Assembly: GCA_018287875.1 (NCBI GenBank) | Contig: JAGVVL010000018.1 | Location: 868,001 to 932,000, forward strand | Direction of reading: 5' to 3' | DNA from: Nigrospora sphaerica | Lineage: Eukaryota; Ascomycota; Sordariomycetes; Amphisphaeriales; Apiosporaceae | DNA length: 64,000 bases | Part shown: positions 1 through 10,300 of the stretch, one piece after another | How the letters are laid out: the number at the start of each line of letters is the position of its first letter | How positions within the stretch are numbered: position 1 is the stretch's first letter | Made by a program: the position numbers and the translations under genes | Notes under the pieces: model-generated | Told to the model about the DNA's origin: nothing | The model's database searches: none | Seen by the model: the letters and a program-made list of their open reading frames with translations, nothing else

Positions 1-2530
1 GTGATGCGATACGCGGCTATTGGAGCCTCTCTTCCGATGCCGCCACCCTTCTGTTGAGCCACGTGTCTAAGGGGGACACGTAAGCTTCCGTTTCTAGTAC
101 TGCAGTGGCCGTGGCTTTGAAAGCTCCTGTGACCTTTCGGAGGCACTCTGTCTGGACGTCGTTAAGTGCCTTAGCTCTATTTTTCGAGATCTGGCGGTGC
201 CACTCTAAAGCTCCATAGCCTATCGCAGACCGTACGACGGCTGTATAGACTTAGCGGGCTCGCTGGAGAGACGCGCCCCATGTCGAGCCGGCTATCCGGT
301 CTAGAGCATAGACCTGCGTCGCCATCTTCTTCGATATCGACTGGATGTGGACGTCCCAGCGGAGGCGTCTATCCACCTGGATGCCAAGGACGCGGCAGGA
401 GTCTTCTGGTTCGATTTCGTGGCCTTCTAAGGCTATCTTTGTGTCCGGACCTTTCCGTCTTCGAGAGAAGTGGACTAGGTGATATTTCTGGATTGCAAAG
501 GTCATGCCGTGGCTGACTGCCTATTCTTTACAGATCCTGTGAGCGGCTTCCAGCCGCTCGCAAGTCTACTCGGGGTCCAAACCGAAGCCCACGAGGTTCG
601 TGTCGTCTGCGAAGGCTATAGTAGCTATTCCTGGTATAGCGCGGAGAGCCTTATAAAGACCGGCTGTATAAAGGCAGAAGAGGATGGGCGATAAGGGTGA
701 GCCCTGCGGGACGCCTGCCGGAACTGGGATCTCGTCCGATTCCTGGCTGTCGAAGAATAGCGTAGTGGACCGGTTAAATAAGAAGCTTCGGATCCAGCTA
801 ATAGTCCATATAGGGACCCTTAGCGCTCGCAGGTTAGCGAGGAGCCTTCTATAGTCGACCGAGTCGAAAGCGCCCGAAATATCCAGCGAAAGAAGGGTTG
901 CTGCGCCTCTATGTTTCCAGGCTATACAGACTAGGTCCGTTAGCAACCGTAAGGCTGTTTCTATGGAGCGGCCTTTCCGGTTGCCTATCTGTTCGTCCGG
1001 GAGCAGTCCGTTCTCTTCGGCAAAGCTAGCTAGCCGTTACGCTAGTAGGCTCTCGATCGCTTTCCCTATAGTGTTAAGCAGCGCGATAGGTCTCCATCCG
1101 CCGGCTTGGTGATACTCGTTTGGCTGCTTTCCTGGCTTCCGGAGGATAACGGTGACTGCTTTCCGGAACGCTCTTGGATAGTATCCTATATGCCAGCACG
1201 CTTCCGCTAGGGAGGCCAAGGCCTGGAAGAGGGGCTTTCCTAGGCGTTTAAGGAATCCGTTCGGAAGCTGGTCTGGTCCAGGTGCCTTCCACTGGCCTGC
1301 CTTAGTAAGGACGTCTTGGACTTGTTCTGCTGTCACCTTGCTGTCCATATCGAGAGGCGCTGCGAGCCGGTTCGTTGTTTGGAAGCCGGTGTACGTAGCC
1401 TTAGGGAGGGGATAGAACCTCTCTCGGAAGGCCTCTGTTTTCTCCTTATGGGTCGTTGCTTCGCCACGCGGTGTGTAGAGTGTAGGGACTACCGGGGGTA
1501 ACGGCGGTGCTGCTCCTTCCGTTCTTGCCCATCTCGCGATATTCCAGACGCCAGCTGGCTGGCTAGACGCCTCGTGGAGCATATGTCTCCAGGACGCCGT
1601 CTTGGCTTCTCGGATTGCTTTCTTCTTTGAGAGAGTTGACTGCCGGAGGGCTCGCCAAGCTACGTCCGTCCTGTCGGAAAGCCATATCCGCTGGGCTCTT
1701 CGCTCCTTCTCTATAGCTTCTTCTGTCTCGCGGTTCCACCAGGCTTTGCCTCTCCCTTTAGAGTAGCGGAGGGGGGCAACTAGGTCGGCTATCCGAGTTA
1801 ATTCCTTAGTTAACGTTTCAATGTAGCTATCGATTTCTTCTGGTGTCTCGAGTCGCCCTGGCTGTGGTAGGTATGCCGCTTCTGCCTTCGCCTGGTTATA
1901 GTCAGCTGTTTTCCAGCTGCGTCGTGGCCTGTCTTGGCGGTCTATATGGGGTCCAGCCACGCGTATCACCTGCGGGAGGTGATCGGATCCAGCATATAGG
2001 GCGTACCCGTCGTAGGCAGTTCGGAGATCGTCCGTGGCCCACGCTAAGTCGATCGTGGAGTCTATGCACCCTCTTCGAGTCCATGTCGGTGTTCCAGGGG
2101 GTGTGATCAGCTGGAGTCTCCAGGATTCTGCTAGCTGGAGCAGCTTATCAGCTGCCCTATAGGGTCGGACGTTGTATCCTCCCCAGACGGGGTGGTGGAC
2201 GTTGAAGTCTCCCACGAGGACTGTTCGTCTTGGCTGGGGTTCGGCATGGAGGGCTTCGATAGCGGGCAGGTCCGATCTGCTGGTGGACCCAGGGGGAGGC
2301 GAGTATATGCAGACGACTGTTATGGGACCGTCTGGTAGTTGGATTGTGATGTGACACCTATCTGGCTGCGCCTTGTATGTCCACTGCGCTGGGGTGTACT
2401 TCTTATTAATATAGATGCATGCCCTACCTCCCTCGGTTGCGTAGAGTAGGTAGTATGGAGAGGATCTCGGGCAGTAGGTGGTCGGCATATTTGGGTTTCG
2501 CCAGGGCTCTTGGCCCCCTATCCCCCGGGT
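1..2530 (-). mobile_element. LINE (non-LTR) retrotransposon ORF2 relic: endonuclease plus reverse transcriptase
   Basis: One minus-strand frame runs from about 2530 to the left edge. Its first third is an endonuclease/exonuclease/phosphatase domain (GDFN near 2200 and SDHLP near 1980). A reverse transcriptase follows, with KAPGPDQLPNGF near 1270, GVPQGSPLSPILF near 700 and the catalytic FADD near 610. The frame is kept throughout but is broken by TAA at 1037-1039, TAG at 566-568, TAG at 521-523 and TAA at 251-253. Each can come from a CAA, CAG or TGG codon by a RIP-type transition. The thumb region continues to base 1, so the 3' end (and any RNase H) lies outside the window. The protein start upstream of 2530 is lost at a TAG (2531-2533). 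Tad1/I-like fungal elements are the likely kin, but the clade is inferred. Confidence 0.88.
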
Positions 2531-2533
2531 CTA

Positions 2534-3522
2534 GTTCTCTGCGCTTTCCATAGAAAGAGGTGGGGAATAGAAGGTTTGCACCTTAAGCAGCCCGCAAGGG
2601 CATATCCCTCTCTAGGACCACCGACATGCGCATCCGTCCTCTCGAGCCATAGCACGACCTCCTCGACCTGCAGCCTCCCAGGATAGCACCTGCGCCAGCG
2701 ACACTCCGACAGAGAAGATGCCCTTTGGCACAATCGAAGGCAGTCCGTCTTATCCTTGTCTCCAGGTCCCTGGGCTGGCCCAATCCAGCTGTTTATCCCT
2801 TTCCACGGCAAGTCCTCGAACCGGTTCTATCTTTAGTCGACCCTAGTGCGAGTAGGGGACGTAAGGGCTACCCTGTTCTTCTGCCGGTCCCGCGGTCGTC
2901 GTGCTATGCTACGGCCCACCGGTGTCCTAGGGTGGCGAGCCCTAAACCGGCTTCCCGTTGCTCGCCGCTATCTCTGCCGGCGAGCCGACCATGTCTTGCC
3001 GTAGGCCTTCGGTAAGGGGTACCACCACGCCGGCATAGTACCCCGTAAGGCCTCGACTAACCTGCCCTGATCCACCATATGTTCGTCTCCGGAGCGGTGC
3101 GCTGTCACCCCGAAGGGCGACACGGGCGGCCAGCCGTAGCCACTATTGCCTTAACGACTCCGTTCCCGTGCTCTTAACAACTTCCATTACTCCGTACGCA
3201 CGCCCACTTAGGTATTCGTTCGATGCCCTCGCAGCTGTTCACTGCAAGCCGTCTCAGAGCTCGGCAGGGCCGAGGGTGTCCTATCGTCGCCTCGAGAACC
3301 GAGTCGACGTCGGATGGTTTTTTTACCCAAATCCCTCTATAAAGACGAGGGCCTTCGCTGCGCGCCTATTTTGTCGTCGATCCGGCGTCGCGCGGTGTCG
3401 ATTTTCGAGGCTGCTTGCTGCGTTTGGCGGGGGCGAAAAATTTTTAGTCGTGCGACGCCCGAAAATCCCGCATCACAGACCGTCTCAGCACAACTCCGGT
3501 GCAGCGACATAGCGACGCAGCA
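2534..3522. other. Degenerate sequence upstream of the LINE relic
   Basis: This stretch has no intact gene. Short minus-strand ORFs at 2518-2811 lie where the end of LINE ORF1 and the start of ORF2 would be, but I recognise no zinc knuckle or other domain. The part from about 3170 to 3520 is GC-mixed and may be the 5' flank of the ruined plus-strand ORF that starts at 3523. Confidence 0.4.
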
Positions 3523-5005
3523 ATGGCGCCTCGCTACACTTTCGTGCAGAATGCGTCTCTACATCGGCTCTCCCTCAGTCAATTGACCTAGGAAGATTTC
3601 CAGCCGGCGCCGCGGGGAGGCTGTAGAGTCCGACTTCGCCAGCCGCATCTCCCTATTTATGTAGAATAGTAAGACACCAAGGGCTATATATGCAGCCTAG
3701 CCGACCTAGCTTTTAACGTGACACACAACGCGCCCTATAAGACGGCCTTCCTTAAGTTGCAGACATGTATCGACTTATAGAGGACGAAGGACTATTGCTA
3801 ATACCTCCACTAGCCCCTGGAGTACGTGTAGCGCTTATTACTTGTTAATAGTAGTAGTATTAATATAGTCCTAGACTTAGACTTGTCAGTAAAGGAAGAG
3901 TAGTTAAAGTAGTAACGAATATAAATACGCAATTACTAAACCCGGGCCTACGGTACTTAAATTTCGAGACTCGGTGTATAATTACACTTGTTATCCTTTA
4001 TTATCTATATAAGGCCAAATCCGTAAACTGGGCGAGGAAGTTATAGCTATTCCAGTCGTTAGGCTAGGCCTCGTCCTTCACCCTCGCTATCTCGATCCCG
4101 CTCTGGAAGATTCCCAACGCGGTCCTACGCACGCTTATAAAGGCTTTCACCTGGTAGGACCTGGCTGCTGACGCCGAGGAAGCCCGCTACTAGCGATATT
4201 ATTGTGACCGCGTTATCGCCATTAACTTAGCCGCGCCAAATCCCGCTAGCATATCCTTTGTAGCCGAGCTTGCGGGCTACTGGCACTAAGATAATAAGGC
4301 CCCGGACCTCGATATCTAGCCTAAGACTGTACTAAGCCCTAGCTATAGAGAATCCGGAGCTTAGTTGCCTTCGTACTAAGTCCCGCTGTTATATAACTAG
4401 TCTATCGATAAGTCCTCGTCGCCTAATCCCTTATATGGCTCGCCCTTAAGAAGCGCCAGTGTATAAGCCCCGGGCTTAGCAGCACCTTTAGCAAAGCTAA
4501 AAGGCTGCTCCCGATACTCCAGCGCCTCGAATAATCGGTGGGCCAGTTATAGGATGCTAACTGGCGGATACGTGTAAAGTATTAGGAGTTATGGAAGGAG
4601 AAACGGGCAACGCGTTAGGAGAACGTGGGCCTGCGGACTAAGAACTAACGGCTGTATATGGCGTAGCGGCGGGTGCAAGCCGACAACCAAGAACTGCGGG
4701 CGGCTATCGCGGCGCTAGAGGCACGGGTGGGCGCGCTCGCGGGCTAGTTAGACGCTAAGAGCATAGCGTGCGGCGAGAACTAGGAAGACGTTAAGGTAAG
4801 GTTGGACCAGGTGGACGAGCGACTCGATGGCATTAACGAAGAGCTTATCGTAATAGAGGTATAGCGCGATGACCACGACATAGACCGCGACGAGCTCGAC
4901 CGCGAGGAGATACGGGAGGTGGCGCGAGAGGTTCTAAACGACGAGACGGAGGGACTGTGCGAAAAGGTGCTGGACACTATTATGCAAAGGCTTAAGTGCA
5001 GCTAA
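3523..5005 (+). pseudogene. RIP-destroyed ORF of unknown family, coiled-coil C-terminus
   Basis: An ATG at 3523 opens a protein-like frame that can be followed to a final TAA at 5003-5005 through two frame changes, near 4012 and near 4447. About 32 internal stops interrupt it, all TAG or TAA. The amino-acid pattern between the stops is clearly that of a folded protein: the start MAPRYTFVQNASLHRLSLSQ, then an alternation of hydrophobic and charged residues. The last 110 residues are a heptad-rich coiled coil (for example RVQADNQELRAAIAALEARV near 4670). The intact length would be about 490 residues. I do not recognise the family. Its place among LINE and Fot1 relics suggests a repeat-borne gene, because RIP acts on duplicated DNA, but that is inference. 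Confidence 0.6.
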
Positions 5006-5504
5006 TGCCCGTGTCTAAAGGTTTAGGAGTGGCTTTAAAATGTCATGTAGGCTTCTTCACTCGCTCTTGTTTTTATAGTGACGCCCCTTAATAGATTTCC
5101 CCTCGTGGTGTTATAATACTAGATCGTGTTAATGATATGGAATAGCTCTTCGTACGTCTTTAAGCATAGACTAAACTAATGAAAATATAGCTTCATTACT
5201 TATGATACCCGACAGTCAGCTTGCCGTCACACCCCATCACTTAGCCGCTTAAAACGTCTCGCGATGCATGTAGGTCCTGCCCATCGTGCCTTGGGCCTAA
5301 GGGAGGGCGACAGCATCTGCCCCTTTCCTAAGACTGCGCGCGCCGAGAACCTGTCCGAGGACCTTTCTCTCCCACTTGAGGGCTTTCGGACATTTGCCTG
5401 AGTTATACTTAGTCCTCGACATTAGGGAATGGCTTAGCACGTTCGTGTCCTCGTGTGTCCACTATTTCGTGGCCTGCTGGCTAATCTGAAGCCTGGCTAT
5501 CGAC
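5006..5504. other. AT-rich spacer in the transposon island
   Basis: I see no gene here. The first 200 bases are TA-rich and RIP-like. The rest may be 3' sequence belonging to the adjoining LINE-type RNase H relic. Confidence 0.4.
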
Positions 5505-5745
5505 TTAGTCCCGGTGGCTGTGGACGCGGCGCCGGGGTCCCGGCCCTTTCCCTGCTCCCGCTTTCGCTCGTTCGTCTGCGTCCTCGTTCCCTGCTCTGCC
5601 TTTGCGGCCCGAGCTCCATTTGATGGTGACCACTCGGTCTTCCACAATCCTGCGGATGGCTACGAGCACCCACTGGAACGTTGTGAGAGCGTCCTTCTGG
5701 GTGTTCCATATCGTAACCGTGTTGTCTATGTGGAGGGTAACGGGG
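5505..5745 (-). mobile_element. LINE-type RNase H domain relic
   Basis: Read on the minus strand from about 5745 to a TAA at 5505-5507, this frame gives an RNase H-like C-terminal half. It has an HIDNTVTIWNTQ segment matching the usual D-N-Q region, a strand-helix stretch ending in VVTIKWSSG, and the signature GNEDADERAKAG (family pattern GNE.AD..AK). Upstream coding sequence lies in another frame, so the piece is frameshifted as well as isolated. It could be the RNase H end of a second copy of the LINE seen at 1-2530, since fungal Tad1/I-type elements carry RNase H after the reverse transcriptase. It is too short to assign further. Confidence 0.6.
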
Positions 5746-6126
5746 AGTCAGGGTAGAGATTGGTTGCTCTTTCGAGCCCGCGCAGAGCCTCGAGAGCTTG
5801 ACGGAGTGAGCTTAAGAAGTACAAGTCGTAGTCAGCAGTTCGAACTCAAAAGAGAACGACCATGTTTCTGGTCGGTTTGGTGCAGTGTTCGCATCGCGAA
5901 TCACCAAGTTGAGCCGCCTCGGGCACGAGAGAAACCTCCATCCTTACCGCTTCCGCCCACTTTAACGACAAGGGACTCGCTGCAAGAAGCGAAGCCTGAT
6001 TTAGGTCAGAAGCTGGAGTGCTGGAGACCTAATCACCGGTCTTTGCCAACGGGTTACAGAATGGCCAATAGGCCTCGGGTTTCGTTGATTGAAACGATTG
6101 TCACGCTTCGGCATGTTTGGTATGTA
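5746..6126. other. Left flank of the Fot1-like insertion, no gene seen
   Basis: ORFs cross this stretch but none shows a recognisable domain. It ends in the TA dinucleotide (6125-6126) that serves as the left target-site copy of the Fot1-like element. Confidence 0.4.
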
Positions 6127-6167
6127 AGTTCAGACCCCCATCTGTACACCAGCCCCTTAGTGAACCA
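6127..6167 (+). repeat. Left terminal inverted repeat of the Fot1-like element
   Basis: This 41-bp end contains CACCAGCCCCTTAGTGAACC, present in inverse orientation at 8017-8057. The two arms differ at six positions, half of them C/T or A/G changes as RIP would give. Confidence 0.92.
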
Positions 6168-6256
6168 GAATTTGAGATGTCTTCGAAAAATGAAGCACCA
6201 GCACCAAAACAACGATATCTCGACAACTAAACAAGGAACTGAGTTCGTTTTTTAAT

Positions 6257-7897
6257 CTATAAGACAGTGATGCAGTCCTCGGGCTCAGAATTAGACTCTT
6301 CAAAGATATCGAGCTCAACTATATATCGTTTTGTTACCCGACCTTTGCCTTTAGTATCGCTAAAGGACGCCAGCTCCTCTTTTACTTTGCGCACGTCTAT
6401 AATCCTCACGAACGCTTTCTACGTAGTCTCCCTGACTTTTCGACGTTTCTAGGGCCTCTGGCACTTTAATGCAGCCGCTAATTAGTCTCTCTCTTCGCTC
6501 AGCGTAGAGATTTTCATAATTGCTTCGTCGAGAGCCTTGCTAAGCTTCGACTAGAAGGACCTGAATATTAGAGATCGGTACGTAGGGTCTATACTACGCA
6601 GGTCCTTAGCGATAATATTAATTTAGCGGGAACTCTTTAGCGTGGAGATATCGATACCACTTATTATCGCTAGCCCTGGCGCCTTTGGCACCTTTAGCGT
6701 CCTCTAAAGGCTAGAGTCTGGCTAGTTATGTAAATGCTGGCGCGCTAGCCTGCTATTGAGGGCTTTGGAGCGGTCCCTTAGGAAGATACCGGTCGCGTGC
6801 TAGCCAGTAGCGATATTTGAAGCCGTGAAGGCTTCCAGACGAGCGCCTATCTAAGCCTCTAGGAATTCCGGCTTCTTTAATGTTATAGTAAGGCTATTGC
6901 AGTATATAGCATATAAATAGTCGCGATACTTCTTTTTTAGAACGCTAAAGGGGCCTAAATCGAGAGGCTAGAGGACCTGTAAGTAGTGCATTAGCAGGAA
7001 ATTAATCCAGACGTTGTTCTTTAAGCATGGTAGTATAAATAGATTGTTAGTATAGCTATTATAGCTATCGAGGATAAGGTGTCGCCACTAGCTTAAGTTT
7101 TCAGGTGCTATAAACAGTAAAAACAGTTCCTTTAGCTACTGTAAAGCAATTGCCTTACTAGTCCAACTATTTAGACTGCTAGCAAATATTTATTCGTGAT
7201 ACTCCTCGCGGAGTTGTTAATCTCTAAACCATTGCTATTAAATAGAGGCCCTAGCGAAGATCACAGCCGGCGGTAAAGCTCTGCTGTCTCCAGAGATACA
7301 CTCTAAAGTGGTCGTCCACTCTTTATTACTAGGCTCCATAATATAGATCTTCTAAAACTTAGATAGGCCGAATACAATATAGTTATTTAACTAGCTAATA
7401 TAGGCTCCAACTTTATCCACGTTATATATGTGCTTTAAAGGAACAAGGCCTGCGTCTCCTTAATTAAGGCGATCGAAGAACTCCTAAATATTATTACGGG
7501 AGGCTTTATTAGCGCGTTTAAAGTCGAGCGGTGTAAATTGTATAGTCTTTAATAGCGGCCAGCATTTAAGAAACTTCGTATACTAGTGTTTGCCGACTAC
7601 TCTAGAGTAGCCTAAGTTAATAAGTAGTCTCTAGGCAAACCAGCGAAATCGTGAGAACAAAGGAGCCCAGCTAAGTCTGCCCTATGTAAGTATCCAGTCT
7701 GTTAAACCTTTCTCCAGCGTTGGTGAAAGGCTCTGGCGATAGCTGTGAGCAAGGTATCTGGGGTTAACACCGTCGATTCGGCGCTTAAGGGTGTTTCGAG
7801 ATACGTGGTATTATTCGGCCACGCTACGGAGAGACTCTCCCTCTAGTACCTGTGAAATCGCAGCGGCCAGAGCTAGGTCTTCCACATCTGGCATCAT
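6257..7897 (-). pseudogene. Fot1/pogo-type DDE transposase, about 24 nonsense codons
   Basis: From ATG at 7897 (or 7894) to TAG at 6257-6259 there are 547 codons with no frameshift. The N-terminus has a psq-type helix-turn-helix (LALAAAISQVLEGESLRSVA). A CENP-B-like DNA-binding stretch follows, then a DDE_1 catalytic core: YNVDKVG with the first Asp, LILDSYNSY with the second, and QVL-stop-PLD with the third. All internal stops are TAG or TAA and none is TGA. Each is explained by C-to-T change at CpA on one strand (CAG or CAA to TAG or TAA) or on the other (TGG to TAG). Sense changes are also seen, such as DSYNS where Fot1 relatives usually have DGH-S. This is a textbook RIP product. Confidence 0.9.
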
Positions 7898-8016
7898 AAG
7901 AAAGAGAAGAAGAAGGGAATACTATAGATAACTTCATCTTTATTATAGTCGCTCTGGGGCCTAAGATATAGGCGAGTGTTTGCACGGTGTTTAGTTGAAG
8001 TGTCGTGCTGAGACCA

Positions 8017-8057
8017 TGGTTCACTAAGGGGCTGGTGCGCAAATGGGTGTCTCACCT
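8017..8057 (-). repeat. Right terminal inverted repeat of the Fot1-like element
   Basis: This is the mirror copy of the left arm at 6127-6167 and is followed directly by the TA target copy at 8058-8059. Confidence 0.92.
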
Positions 8058-8059
8058 TA

Positions 8060-8773
8060 TCGTTCCTTCCCAAATGAGTCCAAACCTCTCGTACAGTCGT
8101 AACAATTTGTGCACGGCGATTTGGGCATTTTTCTGTCTGTCGGTCTCTGTGAGGACGACGCAACGTGGGAGTTGAAGTTGGCCTCCATGCTTCCCGCTCT
8201 CTCGGGTTGGAGTTGCATTTTGAACCCCAGCCGGGCCCTGATAGTCGGGAATTGCCTGAGCCTGTTTCGAGCGGGCGCCGGGGCCCCCACGCCACACCCG
8301 CTTCTGAGTTCAAACAAGTAGAGGCGCCTACGTGGTACGGGTTCGCTAATGCCGTGGGGAGTCCGTGGTTAGGGACTTCCGAATATCTATCTAGTGCAGC
8401 GTTAAGATATAAGTTTATAGTGATGTTCATGTTGAAAACGGGACAGATGCCCGTGCCCTTGGCGAAACCAATCTCCGAGTTAAAATAAGAGATCTGTCAC
8501 AACACACGACAGTCAAGGTTTCCTCAAGACCATTCTCGATGCTCCGGTGATCGGACGCGCCGTGACGTGTTGTCGCAGATTTAGCGTAGCCTGGTTTGCG
8601 CCGGGTTTAACCGCCAACCCCTCAGTTTCGGAAGTCGCGGAAGGAACGATGGTACGATTGGTTTTAAACCCCTCATCTGGGAGGACGATAATCTTTTTCT
8701 TTCCTTTACATCCCCTCTTATCGCACTCTTCTGCACCCACCTCCATCACCCGCCACCGCTCCTACACGGTACG
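8060..8773. other. Right flank of the Fot1-like insertion, no gene seen
   Basis: Several short overlapping ORFs exist on both strands at 8057-8490 but none has a recognisable domain or convincing splice structure. The stretch from 8690 on is pyrimidine-rich and is probably the promoter/start region of the thiamine gene downstream. Confidence 0.35.
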
Positions 8774-8825
8774 ATGAACCCGGAAGGGTCACGGAAGCCT
8801 CTCGCCATGGCCATGTCTGATCAAG
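8774..8825 (+). promoter_or_regulatory. THI5 leader: upstream ATGs next to a regulated 5' splice site
   Basis: Three upstream ATGs (8774, 8807 and 8813) are in one frame and precede a good 5' splice site (AAG/GTAACT, donor at 8826). If the leader intron is retained, this frame reads on to 9244, past the THI5 start, and would compete with it. In Neurospora NMT1 the TPP riboswitch is known to control splicing so that upstream ORFs repress the main ORF; the same layout here is inferred from position. Confidence 0.5.
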
Positions 8826-8902
8826 GTAACTATGCAAAAGAATGCAACCGGGTGGTCGCTGCTCCGTCGTGCTCGCCGTCTCTCCTTGTGTCCCCGAGAG
8901 TC

Positions 8903-9003
8903 GCAGTTCTCAGGGTCACGAAGGGAGGCCGCGTGCGCGGCAGGCAGGCTGATCTGAGAAATACCGGCGAACTTGATCTGGATAATACCAGCGAAAGAAT
9001 TGC
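8903..9003 (+). ncRNA. TPP riboswitch in the THI5 leader intron
   Basis: The conserved thiamine-pyrophosphate aptamer core is directly visible: CTGAGAAATACC at 8954-8965, then GGCGAACTTGATCTGGATAA and TACCAGCGAAAG. The closing helix P1 is formed by GCAGTTCT (8903-8910) with AGAATTGC (8996-9003), eight pairs with one G-U. A GC-rich hairpin (GCCGC/GCGGC near 8928-8941) fits the variable P3 stem of fungal versions. The aptamer lies between a 5' splice site at 8826 and a possible acceptor ending at 9047, some 85 bp before the THI5 ATG. Known biology: such elements in fungal NMT1/THI4 leaders shut expression when thiamine is plentiful by altering splicing. Confidence 0.92.
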
Positions 9004-9086
9004 TTCTTTGACCTCCCCCTTGCCCCTTCCTGCGGTCACGGCCACAGCCCTACTGACACGAGCAAAGCTTGCTGTGATCTGCCACC

Positions 9087-10300
9087 ATGTCGACGGACAA
9101 GATCACTTTCTTGACCAACTGGTGCATTTCCCTTCCGTGAAGATGGAGCGAGCTGGAGCTGACGTCCCACAGGTACGCCACGGCCTACCATGCGCCCCTG
9201 TACCTGGCGCAAGCCAAAGGCTACTTCCAAGACGAGGGCATTAAGGTTGCCCTGCTCGAGCCCAACGACCCCAGCGTGCGTGGTTCCGCCCGGGGCTCCC
9301 TCATACTACAAGAGGAGCCGCTAACTTTCCAACGTAGGATGTCACTGAGATCATCGGAACCGGCAAGGTCGATATGGGATTTAAAGCCATGATCCACACC
9401 CTTGCTGTAAGTTGAAGGCACTATCAAGGAACGCGGAAGCGAGCAGGGAGCTGACGGGTTTTGTCGCAGGCCAAGGCTCGCGGGTTCCCAGTACGGGCCA
9501 TCGGCAGTTTGTTGGACGAGCCCTTCACGGGGGTCGTGTACCTCAAGGAGTCGGGCATCACGTCCGACTTCCGTACGCTAAAGGGGAAGCGCATCGGCTA
9601 CGTGGGCGAGTTCGGCAAGCTGCAGATTGACGAGCTGACGGCGCACTACGGCATGCAGCCTGAGGACTACACGGCGGTGCGGTGCGGCATGAACGTGACG
9701 CGCGCCATCACGACGGGCGCCATCGACGCCGGCATCGGGCTCGAGAATGTGCAGCTCGTGGAGCTCGAGGAGTGGCTGGCGGCGCAGGGGCGGCCGCGCG
9801 CCGACGCCCAGATGCTGCGCATCGACGAACTGGCCGAGCTCGGCTGCTGCTGCTTCTGCTCGGTGCTCTACATCGCCAACGAGGCCTTCCTGGCGGCGCA
9901 CCCAGACCGCGCGCGTGCCTTCCTGCGCGCCGTCAAGCGCGCCACCGATTTTGTGCTGGCGACGCCCGACGCGGCCTGGGCCGAGTACGTGGCCGTCAAG
10001 CCCGGGCTCGCCACGGACCTGCACCGCAAGATGTTCGAGCGCAGCTTCGCCTACTTCTCGGCCGACCTCCAGAACGTTGCCCGCGACTGGGAAAAAGTGA
10101 CGCGTTACGGCCGCCGCCTCGGCGTCCTCGACGCCGACTTCGAGCCCAACTACACCAACGCCTTCCTCGACTGGGCCCTCGGCCCCGCCTCCCCCGACCC
10201 CGCCGGCGACCAGCAGCGCATGGTCGAGCTGCAGAAGAACGTGGCCGCCCGTGGCGGCTTCTGCCGGCTGCCCCTTTCGTCCGTCCGTTCCTCGGCTTGA
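9087..10300 (+). CDS. THI5: HMP-phosphate synthase THI5/NMT1 (thiamine pyrimidine precursor)
   Basis: The gene makes the pyrimidine half of thiamine. In known members, PLP and a histidine of the protein itself are consumed in a single-turnover reaction. Four exons: 9087-9121, 9173-9275, 9338-9406 and 9470-10300. All three introns (51-63 nt) have GT/AG ends; the first two show a clear branch site (GCTGAC, CTAAC). The product is 345 aa. The start MSTDKITFLTNW is the family N-terminus. Lys62 and His66 in GFKAMIHTLA match the PLP-binding lysine and donor histidine of yeast Thi5, and the family CCCFC motif is present near residue 200. The enzyme lacks a targeting peptide and should be cytosolic. 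Its TPP riboswitch upstream makes feedback by thiamine very likely. It sits alone beside a transposon island. Confidence 0.95.

Larger units (their letters stand above)
6127..8057 (-). mobile_element. Complete, RIP-inactivated Fot1/pogo-family DNA transposon
   Basis: The element is 1931 bp long, close to the roughly 1.9 kb usual for Fot1. Its ends are a 41-bp inverted repeat (6127-6167 and 8017-8057) with 6 mismatches, and it is flanked on both sides by TA (6125-6126 and 8058-8059), the target duplicated by Tc1/mariner-pogo elements. The minus strand holds one transposase frame (6257-7897). Because both ends, the target duplication and the full reading frame remain, this is an intact insertion later mutated by RIP, not a fragment. 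It cannot make transposase now. Confidence 0.9.

Noticed and set aside
4780..4977. Minus-strand Ser-rich 65-codon ORF
   Set aside because: It is the reverse of the coiled-coil end of the ruined plus-strand ORF (Glu/Asp codons read as Ser).
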